DNA from: Azolla caroliniana | Lineage: Eukaryota; Polypodiophyta | Reading direction: 5' to 3' | Assembly: GCA_043228905.1 (NCBI GenBank) | Contig: JBHGNT010000014.1 | Location: 19,840,001-19,904,000, forward strand | DNA: 64,000 bases | In this document: positions 12,291 through 29,970 of the stretch, piece by piece | Numbering within the stretch: the stretch's first letter is position 1 | Layout: each line of letters opens with the position of its first letter | The notes under the pieces: generated by a model | Told to the model about the DNA's origin: nothing | What the model saw: only the letters and a program-made list of their open reading frames with translations | Database searches by the model: none | Program-made: the position numbers and the translations under genes

Positions 12291-15200
12291 TGTGGCATCA
12301 TCCCTTGGTCTCTATCAAGCACAAAGGCAAAGTATAGGAGCACGATTGTTGCCGCATGCAAAGGTGTGTGCATGAGCTAATCTTGAAGGACTTCAATGTC
12401 CACATAGATTGAGCAATACGACTCGCATCGTTCAACAACATCTAAGTTGCATGGATCGTAACTAGGCATCTAGATTGATCGTTAAACGACTGATAATTGC
12501 ACTAAAGCACATGTGGGCCCCATTGTTACTTGATGATATGACACAATTGAGCTTGAAGGGGCATATTAATGTAACAACCTGAACCACACTCCTTTAGGCA
12601 TGTGTGTGTTTAAAGTCCACCATTGTAATAAAAGGTATGTGAGATGCATTTGTATTAAATGAACTCGATCATTTAGATATCCAAATCACTCTTGTATCGA
12701 TATATTGGTGCAAACTCCAATGTTCTACAAATGCTTTCTAGAGTTGATTATGTTCTATTGATGGTTGATTAAAGATTTGGACTTATTTGCATCATTGTAT
12801 AATCACTTCCAGTTTCGTTAATGCCATGTCATTGTTATATCTTTTGTAGCATCTATATCTCTCGTTCGCTCTCTCTCAAATACTCCAATTGCATCTCACT
12901 ACTCCCATGAGCGTTGGCTCTCGAAGACCTCGAACACTTATTCAAACTCACTCACATAATTAGGTGTTGATGTAGTCTAATTGCCATCATCACCCCAAAT
13001 ACAAGGATATGCGATGGAAACCTATTGGAGGATGGATATAACAAGTAATTTGTAAGAAATGTGATGACTTGTTAGATGAGCATGATAATGTGTGCGTCAT
13101 ACTCACATATCCACCAATAAGGGTGAGCACATATGGCATGCATTATTTTCACATCAACAGTTTTTACTACACGTAGTATATCCGGCATAGATGACATGTT
13201 AATTTGGTCCCATAGGTCAAATATTGGCCATGCCATGGACATACATATATTTATTCTACTCATAATACAAACACATAATCTACTTATTTCCATCGTGTAT
13301 GCACTTGCTCCTCGATAAAATTATGTGTTAAGCCTTCATACCCTACAACCCACCCCTCAGTGAATGTGACAATATTATTCACGGTTCCACTTTAGGGACT
13401 GAATGTTTATTGCATAGGACACAAAAGTTTTTAATATAACAAAGTTGACTTAGAGAACAATATGATGTGGCCAACATGGTTTTCTCGTAAAAGGATTAAC
13501 GATGGAAAGATAATTCGCATAACAACATGATTAATCTACATGCTTGCCTATAAGAGATCCTTCTTTCACATACCACATGATTATCTATGATGAAGTTGAG
13601 GAACATTCTACCAATGCTAGGTTCTTAATGAATGATCAACATTAGACCCATGACATGATTATCTATGTTGAAGTTGAGGGACATTCTACCAATGCTAGGT
13701 TCTTAATGAATGCTCGACATTAGACCCATGTTGATGATGTGAGTCAATTTCAACATCCAAACTAAAATTACTTTGTGTAGATAAAGTGATATCGTCAAAT
13801 GAAAGTGTGCACAAATAATGAAGAAGTACACATTGGCACACTGTGCCAAATATGGTTAAAATGTGGAATGCCTTACCAAGAAAAAACCAAGTTGTAAAAA
13901 AACATGTCTATTATTTGTAATAAGATGTCTCATTTGTTTTTAGATAATCATATAGTTGATATGTATTTTAGAAAACACAACTATTTTACATATTCAAGAT
14001 ACATATATTGTGTTGTTTCATCTATCCAACATATTAACAGAACTCTGTGTAAGTGACTCGCTTAACTAGACATACTTTCTAAAGAATGGAGGCCAAGAAG
14101 GTCCAATTAATGAGAGCAATGTTCCGTTTTATAATAAAAAATCACAGGTTTTTGTTCTTGCATCCGCATGTGATGTGAATTTTGGTTTGGGGAGAGTGTG
14201 CATTGATGTAATATTTCTCCTTCCTCCTCTCCTTCTTATAGTTTCGAGCTATTGTATGTTGTAAGAGCTCACTGTAGAGAGCATGGATTCAAATGATTGT
14301 TGAGTCACTTCTCCTCATATGTAGATATTCTTGTTCTCGATTTTATTTCCTTGTGAAGTCTTGACACACTTGTTAGCCTTTGAAGTCCAACTTTAGCTCT
14401 TCTACTACCCCCAAACTTTATTCTATTCTCTTCTTTTTTAGGTTGAAGCTTCCTTAGTTTTGCTTATTTCCAAAGCTTTTTAATGAGCTTCACATACATC
14501 ATGAGGTCACTATAAAGAGACTTAAATTAAGACAAAAGAAATGATAGTAATCATGTAATTAAACCTACCCATCGCAAATTCAATTATGTGATGATTTGCT
14601 CATGATTATTGTGCCTTTCGTTTGGGACCAATTTCTAGACTACCATTTGAACACTCATGCATTGACATTGAAGTAATTAGTCAAAAGTATCAATGAGTAG
14701 GATATCTTTACAATGGCCCCGAGGTAGGCTAAGTGAAAGGGGATAAGAGTGCAAAGAAGGCAATATTAGGGTGAAAAGGGGAATGTGTGTTATTCGTCAC
14801 CTCTTAGCAAATACGTTGGTCAATTACATTCACACAAGACCATAACAAATGGGTTTGATTTGTGCCGATTATAATGGCACTTTTTATTCAAGGTTAGTTG
14901 GCACATGCTCTTAAGGGAATAGCAACAAAGTGCTTGTATTAAGCAAGCATAAGTCAAACTCGCTATGATTTAAAATAGACAAGAGAGATGCCGCTGCAAA
15001 TTTGCAATCACTATTCAAGCAAGTTTACATGATATTATTGTAGTGACATGTGAAATAACAACATAAACATATGATTAAAGTTATAACCAAGCATGTGGAA
15101 ATCATGACAAGTTGTACTTGATGCTCTTGAGATTTTCACATATCTTCATTTGAATGCATGCTAACCGCAATGATATTTATTTCTTGAGTTGAGGCCCGAG

Positions 15201-15620
15201 GACAATGTGATACATGATGGGGCTAAAGGATCTACGCTCATGGTGCAAGAGACAACGTGACAATTAATTAGACGACGACGTTCCCTCCTTTAGGAGCGAG
15301 ATGATTAGTAAAGGGCAATAGGATCCAACACCCATTGACATAATTATGTATGGAAATCAATATGAGATCTCAAGTTCAATAATAGTGATGAAGAAGATTC
15401 GGGTGTGCGTACGTACATACATGTAAGGATCGATTTCGTAACACCTTTACGTGGGGCATAAATGATACAAACCAAGGAACAACCATATCGATGGGTTAGC
15501 ATAGCCGAACATGTACATTCACAAACTGGCTGAGCAATAATGGGGTCGAATCACGCAGATGATCCTATATTCGCATTGTGTTACAAACAACTGGGGGAGG
15601 AGAAAGTGGTCACGGAGGCC
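12291..15620. other. AT-rich intergenic region, no gene seen
   Basis: More than 3 kb without a frame that looks coding, apart from a 78-bp tandem duplication at 13576-13731. No tRNA, rRNA or snRNA was recognised. Confidence 0.5.
13576..13731. repeat. Tandem duplication, 78-bp unit
   Basis: Two close copies, each starting CATGATTATCTATG (13576 and 13654) and ending with the phrase CATTAGACCCATG, with a few substitutions. Confidence 0.8.
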
Positions 15621-15625
15621 TTAAA

Positions 15626-15750
15626 AACGGAGTGCACATTACCCTAAACCCTAAACCCTAAACCCAAGCCTAAGAAACATAACACACATTACCCGAAACC
15701 CTAAACTCATGTGTAAGAAACGGAACGGAGCGCACATTACCCTAAACCCT
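15626..15750 (+). promoter_or_regulatory. Telo-box and AACGG cluster upstream of kinesin-12
   Basis: Contains AAACCCTA telo-box words (several near 15641-15665, again near 15690 and 15738) and three AACGG words (15626, 15719, 15724); a fourth AACGG is at 16043. AACGG is the core of the M-phase (MSA) element bound by three-repeat MYB proteins in plant G2/M genes, and telo-boxes are frequent in promoters of dividing-cell genes. The region is also three diverged copies of a short unit containing GCACATTACCCTAAACCC. Regulatory function is inferred. Confidence 0.45.
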
Positions 15751-15929
15751 TGCAAAGCGACGCGCAACCAATCCATTCATCCATCAAATCAATCAATCAA
15801 AAAGACCAAGGTATGCTTTTGTTGCACTTTCTTTGATTTTGGTTGGAGTTAGTTTTATCAATCAAATTATCAATCAATCAATCAATCAACAGGAGAGAGG
15901 AAAGGGAAGGAGCCCAGTTTGTGTGTGTT

Positions 15930-16380
15930 TCTGTTTCTCTCTCTCTCTCTTTCTTTCTCTATGTGTGTGTATGTATGTGGGGCGTGTGAAAGGCCCCTTA
16001 AAAGCCCCCCCCCCCCCCCCCATTCTCTTCCCTTCAAATTCAAACGGCTCTCTGAAGAAGAGAGAGAAAGAAGAGAGAGAAAGAGACATATCTCTCTGCT
16101 CAAGCCTCACGCAGGCATCTCTCTCTCTCTCTCTCTCTCTCTTCCTTCTTCTTCTTCTTCTTCTTCTTCCCTCTTCTTATTTCTTCTTCCCCCCCCCTCT
16201 CCCTCAGTGCCTGTGCCTGTCTATCTCTGTCTTTTTTCTAGGGTTAGGGTTCCCATGCCTGCTGCAGGGCTCCCTTCCTCCTCCTCCTCCTCCTGTTCTT
16301 GACCTCTCGAGAACACAGGTAAGAAGGCACACATCTTCTCCTTCTTCTCCTTCTCCTTCTTCTTTTTCTAATCATCGTTC
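15930..16380 (+). repeat. CT/CTT/CTC-rich 5' leader of kinesin-12
   Basis: Runs of CT (15937-15960, 16119-16141), poly-C (16006-16020), CTT (16145-16170) and CTC (16275-16295). Pyrimidine-rich leaders are common in plant genes. The long 300-aa frame through this stretch is low complexity and is treated as non-coding. Confidence 0.7.
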
Positions 16381-16620
16381 TCGGCCTCCCAACAGGCAGG
16401 AATTTGGCCACTCTCTTATCTTCTCCGAGAGTTCTCTCGTTCTTCTTCTTCGCCATCGCCATCGCCGTCGCCATCACCGTCATCGCCTTCTTTGCGATCT
16501 GTGTCCGTGTGCTTGTATTGGCCAATCTCCTCCATCCTCTCACCATCGTCAAATTTCTCCTCCTCCCTCAAAAAATCTGAAATCTCCTTCTTTCCTCAGT
16601 CAATCGAGCTCGCATCAACC

Positions 16621-19600
16621 ATGCATCGCCTTCGTTCCCCTCGAGAAGAATCATCTTCTTCCTCACACCGCAGACCCTTCTCTGCAACTTCTTCACCATC
16701 AACAGCTCGATCCAAGTATTCTTTTCCTGTTGTGAATACCCCTGTCTTGAGACGAGCTCGACATAACAGCGAGAATCAACCTCCGGAGAATGCTCTCAAC
16801 ATCAAGGCAAATGCCCATCCTTACTCTGATGCAAATTCTCCTGCCACTCATCTCATGAAGTCTGCTTCTTCCAAAGGGAAGCTTAATCACCATGGAAGCA
16901 TGTCTCTTCCTCCTCGTCCACCACCTCCTCGCCCTTCTCCTTCTGTAAATTCTTATTCCGCGAGGAATGGTCAAGATCACGCGCAGGGAAATGTGAAGAG
17001 AAAGCTTAACCTCGAGATCCCTTCAGTCTCAGCAGAATCTAACGTTACTTGCGTTCTGTCTTCTTCTGATCATGACTCAGGAGTCAAGGTAAATATTGTT
17101 GCAGATACATGGAAAGATTGATATCTCAACAGATATTCTCATCGCCTAAGTTTAGGACCATTGGTTTGAATTTTGGTGCATCAAAATCATTATTCACGTT
17201 GCACTCTTGTTTAATGTCCTCTGCTTATTGTGACCTTTTGATTGCATGGTTTTTAGTCCTCGGTGCTCTATATTCGGCGTCGTTACATTACCATGAAATT
17301 TAAATTGTATGCTTTAAAGTTAATAAATTCGGGATTCACGAGAAAAAATTGTTTCTTTACGTTCTCAGGACATCTTCATTCTTACCTTATGAATCTTATT
17401 CGGCAGTTATTTTGAAAATTCTTAGAGAATTGTAATATTCGCACTGCATTCATGTGCTCCAGAATTTCTCCGTTTGTTTGAAATTTAGTTTATTTTTGAT
17501 GCGTTTAACCTATCGTGATGTTGATGGTTGCATGCCTTTTCAGGTCTGTGGACCGATTCTTTAAAACATAAAAACTTCTGATAGATGAGTTTCGGTCCAT
17601 AAAATTCTATATTCACGTTGAAGTTTCTTTTGGTTCAGGTCATTGTGAGGGTGCGTCCATGTAATAATAAAGAAAAACTAGAAGAAGCCACAGAAATTGT
17701 GGAAAAGATTTCCGAGAATTCTTTATGTGTAGCTGATCAGCAGTTTACATTTGACCACGTAGCTACAGTGGAATCTTCTCAGGCAAGTTTCTGAAGGAAA
17801 GAAACACGATTGTACGTACCACTCTAGGAGATAAACAAAATTACATCTATCTGACACATTTGTTTTCATTACAGCAATCAATGTTTGAATTGGTTGGCCA
17901 ACCACTCGTTGAGAATTGTCTTCAGGGATTCAACAGCTCGATTTTTGCCTATGGCCAGGTATGTCAATGCTTTCTTGTTCGTTTCTCATCACATATTGTC
18001 AAAAAATTTAAACCATAATCGGATTTGTCACCGATCAGACGGGAAGTGGGAAAACCTACACAATGTGGGGATCAACACAAGACCTTTTGGCTCAGTCTCC
18101 TTGCAATGAGAGAGGGTTGACTCCGCGCGTTTTTGAGCGACTATTCGAACGCATTAAGGAGGTGCATACATTCTCCTTGTTTTGTTTTGACCACGCCAAT
18201 TTCTGTCTGCTCATTTTGAAAAAACTATTGTCATTTTATTTACAGGAGGAACAGAAAAACACTGATAAACAACTTCATTATCAATGTCGATGTTCTTTCC
18301 TTGAGGTGTAGTATTTCTCTGGTTAACTTAGTAGCTTCATAGTGTCAGTTACAATGTACTGAGGCGAAATTGGTTACGTTATACGGCAGATCTATAATGA
18401 GCAGATTACGGATTTGTTAGAGCCACTCCAGAAAAATCTACAGGTAATGATGATATAGGTTTAAATTTGCTTAGATTGACCGATGCATGTTTTTTATGGT
18501 TGCGAAAATCACTTTACAGGTTAGAGAGGATACTAAGGCAGGTGTTTATGTGGAAAACCTTAGAGAGGAGTTTGTTGCAAATGTTCATGATGTATTCCGC
18601 CTCATGTTGAAGGTATGTCGTTTATTGTCACAATGCATAATGTTTATAGAGTACAGTGGGATCAATGAATATCTCATACGATGAAATGCAATATCTAGGG
18701 TTTGAGTAATCGTAGGGTTGCATCAACAAGTATGAATCTTGAAAGCTCCAGATCACATACACTATTCATGTGTGTGATTGAGTCACGGTGCAAGGTAAGC
18801 CAAATAATATATCTTGACTCATGTTTCTGAAGCATTAAGCTTGATTAGCTTTTACCATCATTCATTTGTGGTTTCTGAAGCATCGGCATATTTTGCTTTG
18901 ATTTTATTACCAGAGCATGGCAGATGGTGTGAGCAGCATAAGGACTAGCCGAATGAATCTTGTTGATTTGGCCGGTTCAGAGAGACAGAAGCTCACTGGT
19001 GCAGCTGGAGAGCGCCTGAAAGAGGCAGGAAACATTAATCGCTCTCTGTCTCAGCTTGGGTAGGAATTTATTACAGTTAAAGTTATCTCTCTCAATATTA
19101 AATTCTGCTAATAAGTGAACACTCTCTGTCTCAGCTTGGGTAGGAATTTATTACAGTTAAAGTTATCTCTCTCAATATTAAATTCTGCTAATAAGTGAAC
19201 ACTGAATCTCACAAATTTTCTGCAGAAATCTGATAAACATACTAGCAGAGGTCTCACAAACTGGAAGACCAAGGCATATTCCTTACCGAGATTCCAGGCT
19301 TACATTTCTTATGCAAGAATCACTTGGTGGTAATGCCAAATTGGCTATGATTTGTGCTATTTCACCTGCTAGCAGGTAGTGAGCTTCAATCAAGAAATTT
19401 CCTCTCTTATGGTCATGCATCTCTCAAAACCTGTAGGCTGAATGATATCTTCTTCTTCTTCCATTCTAGCTGTAAAAGTGAGACCTTGAGCACATTGAGA
19501 TTTGCCCAAAGAGCTAAGTCCATACAGAACAAAGCAGTAATTAATGAGGAGACGGAGAATGATGTTAAGCTTCTTCGGGAACAAATTCGCCAGCTAAAGG

Positions 19601-22600
19601 TTCATTATACAATCAATTATTTGAGCTATCTTTTTGTGACAGTTTTATGTTCTCAATGCATTGCATTATATGTGCAGACTGAGCTAATGAGAATGAAGAC
19701 AAATGAAAGTCCATCTGAAGCTGCCAGTAGCTACTCTACTTGCTGGAATGCTCGTCGAAGCTACAACCTTTTAAGAATGAGCCTTAGCCGCCCATTGACG
19801 TTGCCTCATTGTGACACAGACACGGATGAAGAGATGGAGATAGATGAAGATGCAGTAGAACACATAGATGCGCCCGAACACATGCCAATTTCCAGTGTGA
19901 ACGGTAGTTTGTCTAAAGAAGATCTTCAAGTGCTCTCACCTATTTTAAGCGTTTCATCAATTTCCAATTCAAGTATCTCATCGCCTAAAGGTCTTCAGGT
20001 GCTCTCACCTGTTTTAAGTGTTTCAACAATTCCTGATTTGACTCCATCTCCACCAAAGGATGGTATTGAAATGTCTGCTTTAAGCAGTATTTCCCTGGTA
20101 AAGGAACGTCTTGAAGCACCCATTTTGAGTCTTTCTCCAAGGCTCCAGCAAGTTACTAGGAAAAGCTTTGGTGTTGCAAGTATATTACAAGAGAGTTCAG
20201 ACATTTGCCAACATGAAGATACACACAGTCTTGAAGAGTCAAATTGCTCTTTGAACCATAATGATACCAAGGAATGCTCTCTTGAAAATGAATCATTGTC
20301 TGTTGTTGAAGAAGAACCAAGCTGTTGTTTGGATTCTCCACAAGGTGCATCAGAACTCAATCAGACACTGAGAGAGTCTTTGACATTCATACGGTCGTCT
20401 TTGCAATTCAGCAAGAAGTTATCCTGTAATACAGATACATTAGCTGAAAGCTTAAACCATGGAATGCAGATAATCCAAAATAATAAAAAGAAAACATGTA
20501 GCAGAGCCCATGCTTCAATGGCACAGTTCTCATTCCAAAAGTCCATGTGGGATAGGAAAATTACCAGCAAAAGCCTCCAAATTTCTGCTCAAAACAAAGT
20601 AACCATGTCTCTGAAGGGTAGTGCTCGTTTAGGATTGATCAATGAGATGGGCTCACCTCAAATGGTCACAGAGTCCCAGTCACCACATATGAATCAGGTA
20701 ATATTTCCATCCAAGTTACATTTGAAGAAAAAATTGTGCGAGATTTATTGCTAATCACATAATTCTTTATCCAGACCCTAACTTTTAGTTCACCTGAGAT
20801 ATCAAGCTCACCTGCACTACCCAAGGTTTCTCGATCACAACTTTTGACTGAGGAAGATACCTGTCAAATAGATTTGGAGTTTCTTTCGGATCAGGTTAAT
20901 GATTTTGTTTCTATTTCAGAGCAAAAAATGGCTGTAGATAACATACATTTACTGATATTAATCTGTTTTATGGTTGGCTGCAGCTATTTCATAAGAAACC
21001 AGAAATTTCTCCTGTTTACTCTCATGAGGAGCTTGAAATGAAGGTTCCTGAATCTATGGACTACAATTTGCATTCGGTTGAGGTAGAATCCTTATCTTTT
21101 GATGAAATTCTGATCTTAACTTTTCTAGTGATGGTATGCTTAAAATCTTACATATCTCCCCTCGAGAAACAAAAAACACATATAAAGGAATGTTCGTGCT
21201 GTTGATTGTGAGGTTATATAAATTCAAGAAAACAGTGAGCTTTCTTGATACAGGCTGTCACAGTAGCAGTGCAAACTTCGCCTATCTTCTTTCCTGAGAG
21301 CCCAAGAATGTTTAATCCTGTCTCAGAACACATGAAGGAGCCAGTGGTCAAGGTAAATTCTCTTCTTTACATTCCACATATTTTTATTATCTTATTTCAT
21401 GTCATTCTCCTGTATGTATATGTAATTCTGAATGATTTTACTCATTTTTACCATGATGTTAGAATGTGGAAGAAGCTGCTACACAAACCTCTTTGCTCTG
21501 GTCTTCACAGGAGATAAAAATATCTACCAATCAGGACCAGGTAACATTGTCTTTCTTAAATGATTTCATACAAGGGAAAAATCTACCCCATTCGATTTGA
21601 GGGCATATTTAAAGAAATGATGCTTAAAACAGAACACACAAACAATCCTGGAATCAGCTTTGCGTAGAGAGGGAGCCATGGAAGAAACTCTAAATAGGAA
21701 AAATGCTGAAATTGAGCAGCTAAACAATTTGGTATGTACTATTGTTACATTATGCATGGAAATAAACATCTCTATGTTGATCTGCAAGAGACCCCTGTTT
21801 TATAACCTGTTATTTTGGTTCAGTTGCATCAGTACAAGCAGGAAAGAGAATGCAATGCTGTTTTACAACGAAGTAGCGAAGAGAAAATTGCAAGGCTTGA
21901 GAAACTCATGGATGGAACCATTCCGGTTGATGTCTTCTTGAGTGAAGAGTGGTCTTCTCTGATAAATGAACGCAAGGTGAGAGACTGGTAAAATAATCAT
22001 CTGATTCAAAGTATTATCCACAATTATATTATATCCTGAAGTGACTTCTGGTCTGTGTCAGATTTTGCAAGAAAAATATGACAATCATCCTGAAGTAACA
22101 TTGGCTAACATCAAGCAACAACGCCTCACTGAAGAACTTGAACAATATAAGAGCTTTTGTGACCAAGGGGAGAGAGAGAACTTGATAAGTGAAATCTCTC
22201 AACTCCGCAATCTACTACAGTCTTATGTTTTGGATACTTCGACATCTGCAAAACAAAGTAGAACTGTACAATCCAGGTCGACTGTTGGAGGATATAGTGA
22301 TGAAGGTTCACCTTTATATGAGGATACAAGGAATTCCACAGACAAGCGCTCATCTGTAGTAGTAAGTAGAGGATCTTGCAAGGCATGCGAAGAGTCAAAA
22401 CAACAATGGATGGAGAGAGAGGAGGAATGGATGTCCTTGATTGAAGAACTGCGGTCTGAAGTTCAAGAATACAAGCAACAGACGAAGAGAAGGAAATATG
22501 AATTAGAAGGTCAACAACGATGTGCTGATGAATTGAAGGAAACTCTTCAAATAGCTATGGAAGGGCATGCTAGATTGCTGGATCAATATGCAGAACTACA

Positions 22601-23543
22601 AGAGAAGCACATTTCTTTGCTTGCAAAGCACAGGAAAGTGAGAGATGCCATGTCAGAAGCAAGAAAGAAGGCTGGAAAGATGCAAGGGTTCCTCGGGTCT
22701 AAGTGGTTTGAAGCACAGGCTGCAGAATTATCAGCCATGAAACTTGAGCACGAGGAAGAGAAAAGAGCTGCACAAGAGCAAATAGAGAATTTGCAGTCTC
22801 AGGTACGAGACACTGCTGATGCAGTCCAAGCTGCGGGCGAGCTTCTGGTTAGACTGAAGGAGGCAGAAGAAGCTGCATTGATTGCACAGGTAAAAAACAA
22901 ATAAGTAGCCTTATGCCAAATTAGTCTTTTATTGCTGGTATTTATACAGCATTTTGCTGAGATTGGCCATTATGGTAACTCGGTTAGTAACATTTACTGG
23001 AATTTAAAAATAATATGGATCTGATACTACCACTATTTATTGAGATGCTGGTCTATTATGATTGTTCCTGCATAGTTGATTGCTATCGACCATTTACTTT
23101 AGGGTTAATGAACTTTGCATTATGTAATGCGCTATATTATTATTACGAATCATATGCCACACTATTGAGGTTGGCCATGGCTGCCTTTGACTTACGGTGG
23201 ATGAACTTTTCTGCAGGATGCTGCAGCCCTTGCTGCAGATGATGTTGAGAAGCTTTACCGAGAGATGGACAAATTGAAACGAAGACACAAAACGGAAATT
23301 GCCACCATGCATCAGAGGCTATTAGAGGCGAGATTTCAGAAGTCCAAACTTTGCCCCATGTGTGTAATGGCAGAACGAGTGAAATTTGAGTTCCCAGGGG
23401 CTGAGGAGGAAGAAGAGGCATTAGCTCGCTCCATTGCTGAGGATCACCTGAATAACCAGGGTGAGGAAGAAGATAATTATTGCGATGATGAAGATGAAGA
23501 TGACCATCGTGACCTCTATGGTGAACATCTATGCGCTACCTAA
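16621..23543 (+). CDS. KIN12: Kinesin-12 family motor (PAKRP1/POK type)
   Basis: Twenty exons: 16621-17088, 17639-17782, 17875-17958, 18039-18161, 18246-18305, 18390-18443, 18520-18612, 18699-18794, 18914-19059, 19226-19375, 19470-19599, 19678-20697, 20775-20894, 20984-21082, 21254-21352, 21463-21540, 21633-21731, 21824-21976, 22062-22889, 23217-23543; 1456 aa. Kinesin-12 proteins organise phragmoplast microtubules and orient the cell plate in plants. A Ser/Pro-rich N-terminal extension (1-156) precedes the motor: [16 protein letters not shown] (P-loop, about 228-243), SSRSH (358-362, switch I) and DLAGSE (392-397, switch II). The neck and coiled-coil stalk follow, strongest from about 990 to 1400. 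The C-terminal coil ([20 protein letters not shown], about 1325) is typical of the PAKRP1 type. The tail has an LCPMC motif and an acidic end. Intron 2 is GC-AG. The exon 9 end is duplicated in the next intron. The ATG at 16621 is chosen; the frame is open upstream to 16492. Confidence 0.93.
19042..19201 (+). repeat. Exact 80-bp tandem duplication across a kinesin splice donor
   Basis: 19042-19121 and 19122-19201 appear identical. Each unit holds the last 18 bases of exon 9, the donor GGTAGGAAT and the first part of the intron. Two equal donors therefore lie 80 bp apart; using the second adds 80 nt and runs into an in-frame TAG right after the original exon end. Confidence 0.92.
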
Positions 23544-24391
23544 AGACACGGATAATATCTATCAATCCTCTTCTATATATAGATACATATATATATATGT
23601 GTACAACGAGACATCGCTATGCACTGCCTTTCTCACATAGAGATGGTAATGTATATCTAGAGGGGGACCCTGGCTTGCGTTTCATCAAAATGTTGCTTTG
23701 GTTCCAGTTATCAGTCTTATTTTATCCATCCAGCTACTAATCAAAGGCATATCTTCTCCTATAATATGGCTGTTTGAGAAAACATTCTTTGCTTGAGAAA
23801 TGACAATAAACTGATGCGGCAAATAACGTCGCAATGATTGGAACCTTTAATAAAAATGAAGAACCTTTGATTGTGTGCTTGTTGCTGCAAACGATCTCTA
23901 CTACAAAGCAAAGCTTTGCTATTTTCATTTAGTAACGGGAATTCTCTTTGATGGCAAGCATTCACTGAACGAGTTCAATTTGGACATTCAGAGTATTTTC
24001 TCCTGAATGGCAAGGAATTCACCGATGGAGTTTTGTGTGCATCAGTAGTGTATGGCTTCTGCTTAGCAATATGTGCGCATCCTTAATGGCAAGGAATTCA
24101 TCAGAGGAGTTTGATGTATGTCTGTAGTGTATATTATGGCTTTTGCTCAGCAATATGTGCAAATGGGAATTATTGTTTTGAGTAAATATCATGACAGTAG
24201 CCAACAACGTATAGAAGGGGCAGTACCAAAACTTAATACCAATTGCTCATATTTTCTTATTCATTGTAGTCTATATTCTATATCAAATACATTTCGGTAG
24301 TACTTTGCTAGTTTTGTGTACTTTTGATTCATGTTGAGGTACTGCATTTTAGCATTGTTCATATCACATGGAAAATTTATATAAGCCTAAC
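23544..24391. other. Convergent 3' flanks of kinesin-12 and ABCC
   Basis: The two genes end tail to tail about 850 bp apart. Diverged direct repeats occur here (units starting AATGGCAAGGAATTCA at 24006 and 24085, with a weaker one near 23950). No further gene is seen. Confidence 0.55.
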
Positions 24392-29335
<4,944 letters not shown>

Positions 29336-29339
29336 AGCT

Positions 29340-29506
29340 TATAAAGCAAAGGCAAGCTTAACACACACACACACACACTCTCTCACCCTAAAGCCCTAAA
29401 CTTAAAGCCCTAAATCCTCCGTAATTTATGTGGCCATAGCTAGGGCAATGGCAAGCTCTCTCTCACAGTGAACCCTAAACCCTAAACCACAAACCCTAAA
29501 AACTTC

Positions 29507-29549
<43 letters not shown>

Positions 29550-29560
29550 CACTCTTTCTC
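29340..29560 (-). promoter_or_regulatory. ABCC leader/promoter with CA, CT repeats and telo-box words
   Basis: Contains CA and CT microsatellites (29363-29388, 29506-29550) and ACCCTAAACCCTAAA words (29388-29410, 29471-29500), directly upstream of the ABCC start. This low-complexity leader supports the chosen start because no coding exon for a TMD0 is seen here. Confidence 0.5.
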
Positions 29561-29902
29561 TCCAATTAATAGTGTTCTTTGGTTGAAAGCTTGAGCATAT
29601 AATGTCGACATTATGGATAGATAGCAGCAAAAACTGTAGATGCTCAAGCATTACTCATCATCAATATTATCAACGCACAGTAACCATTGACACAAATTAC
29701 AGTACCACTTTACCAAGCACACACTCTGACATGACAGAGAGACCACATGTTGGTCTGTCGTCATCATCCTACTCCCCAACCACCCACGGAAACTGCAAAG
29801 AAAAGAAAAGAAAAGAAAAGACAAAAAAAGAGATACCTGTGGGCTGTCCTGCGTGGTTCCGTACGTACGGTCATTTTTCGAGAAAATCACCACTCCAGAC
29901 CC

Positions 29903-29962
29903 TTGACAATAACTCTTGACCTTTGACCCTTGACCCTTGACCCTTGACCCTTGACCCTTGAC
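29903..29962 (-). promoter_or_regulatory. TTGACCC heptamer array (W-box cluster) upstream of ABCC
   Basis: Eight TTGAC words start at 29903, 29916, 29923, 29930, 29937, 29944, 29951 and 29958, the last seven followed by C, with a strict 7-bp step from 29916. TTGACC/T is the W-box recognised by WRKY transcription factors. The array is about 570-630 bp upstream of the ABCC start codon. It may be a functional WRKY-responsive promoter block or simply a heptamer microsatellite. Confidence 0.6.
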
Positions 29963-29970
29963 CAATACAG

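Noticed and set aside
15641-15665. Possible telomere or interstitial telomere block
   Set aside because: Only a few CCCTAAA units in a promoter-like position; better described as telo-box words.
15833-16735. 300-aa open frame upstream of kinesin-12
   Set aside because: It is built from CT, CTT and poly-C runs (Ser/Leu/Pro/His), overlaps the kinesin N-terminal exon in another frame and has no recognisable motif.
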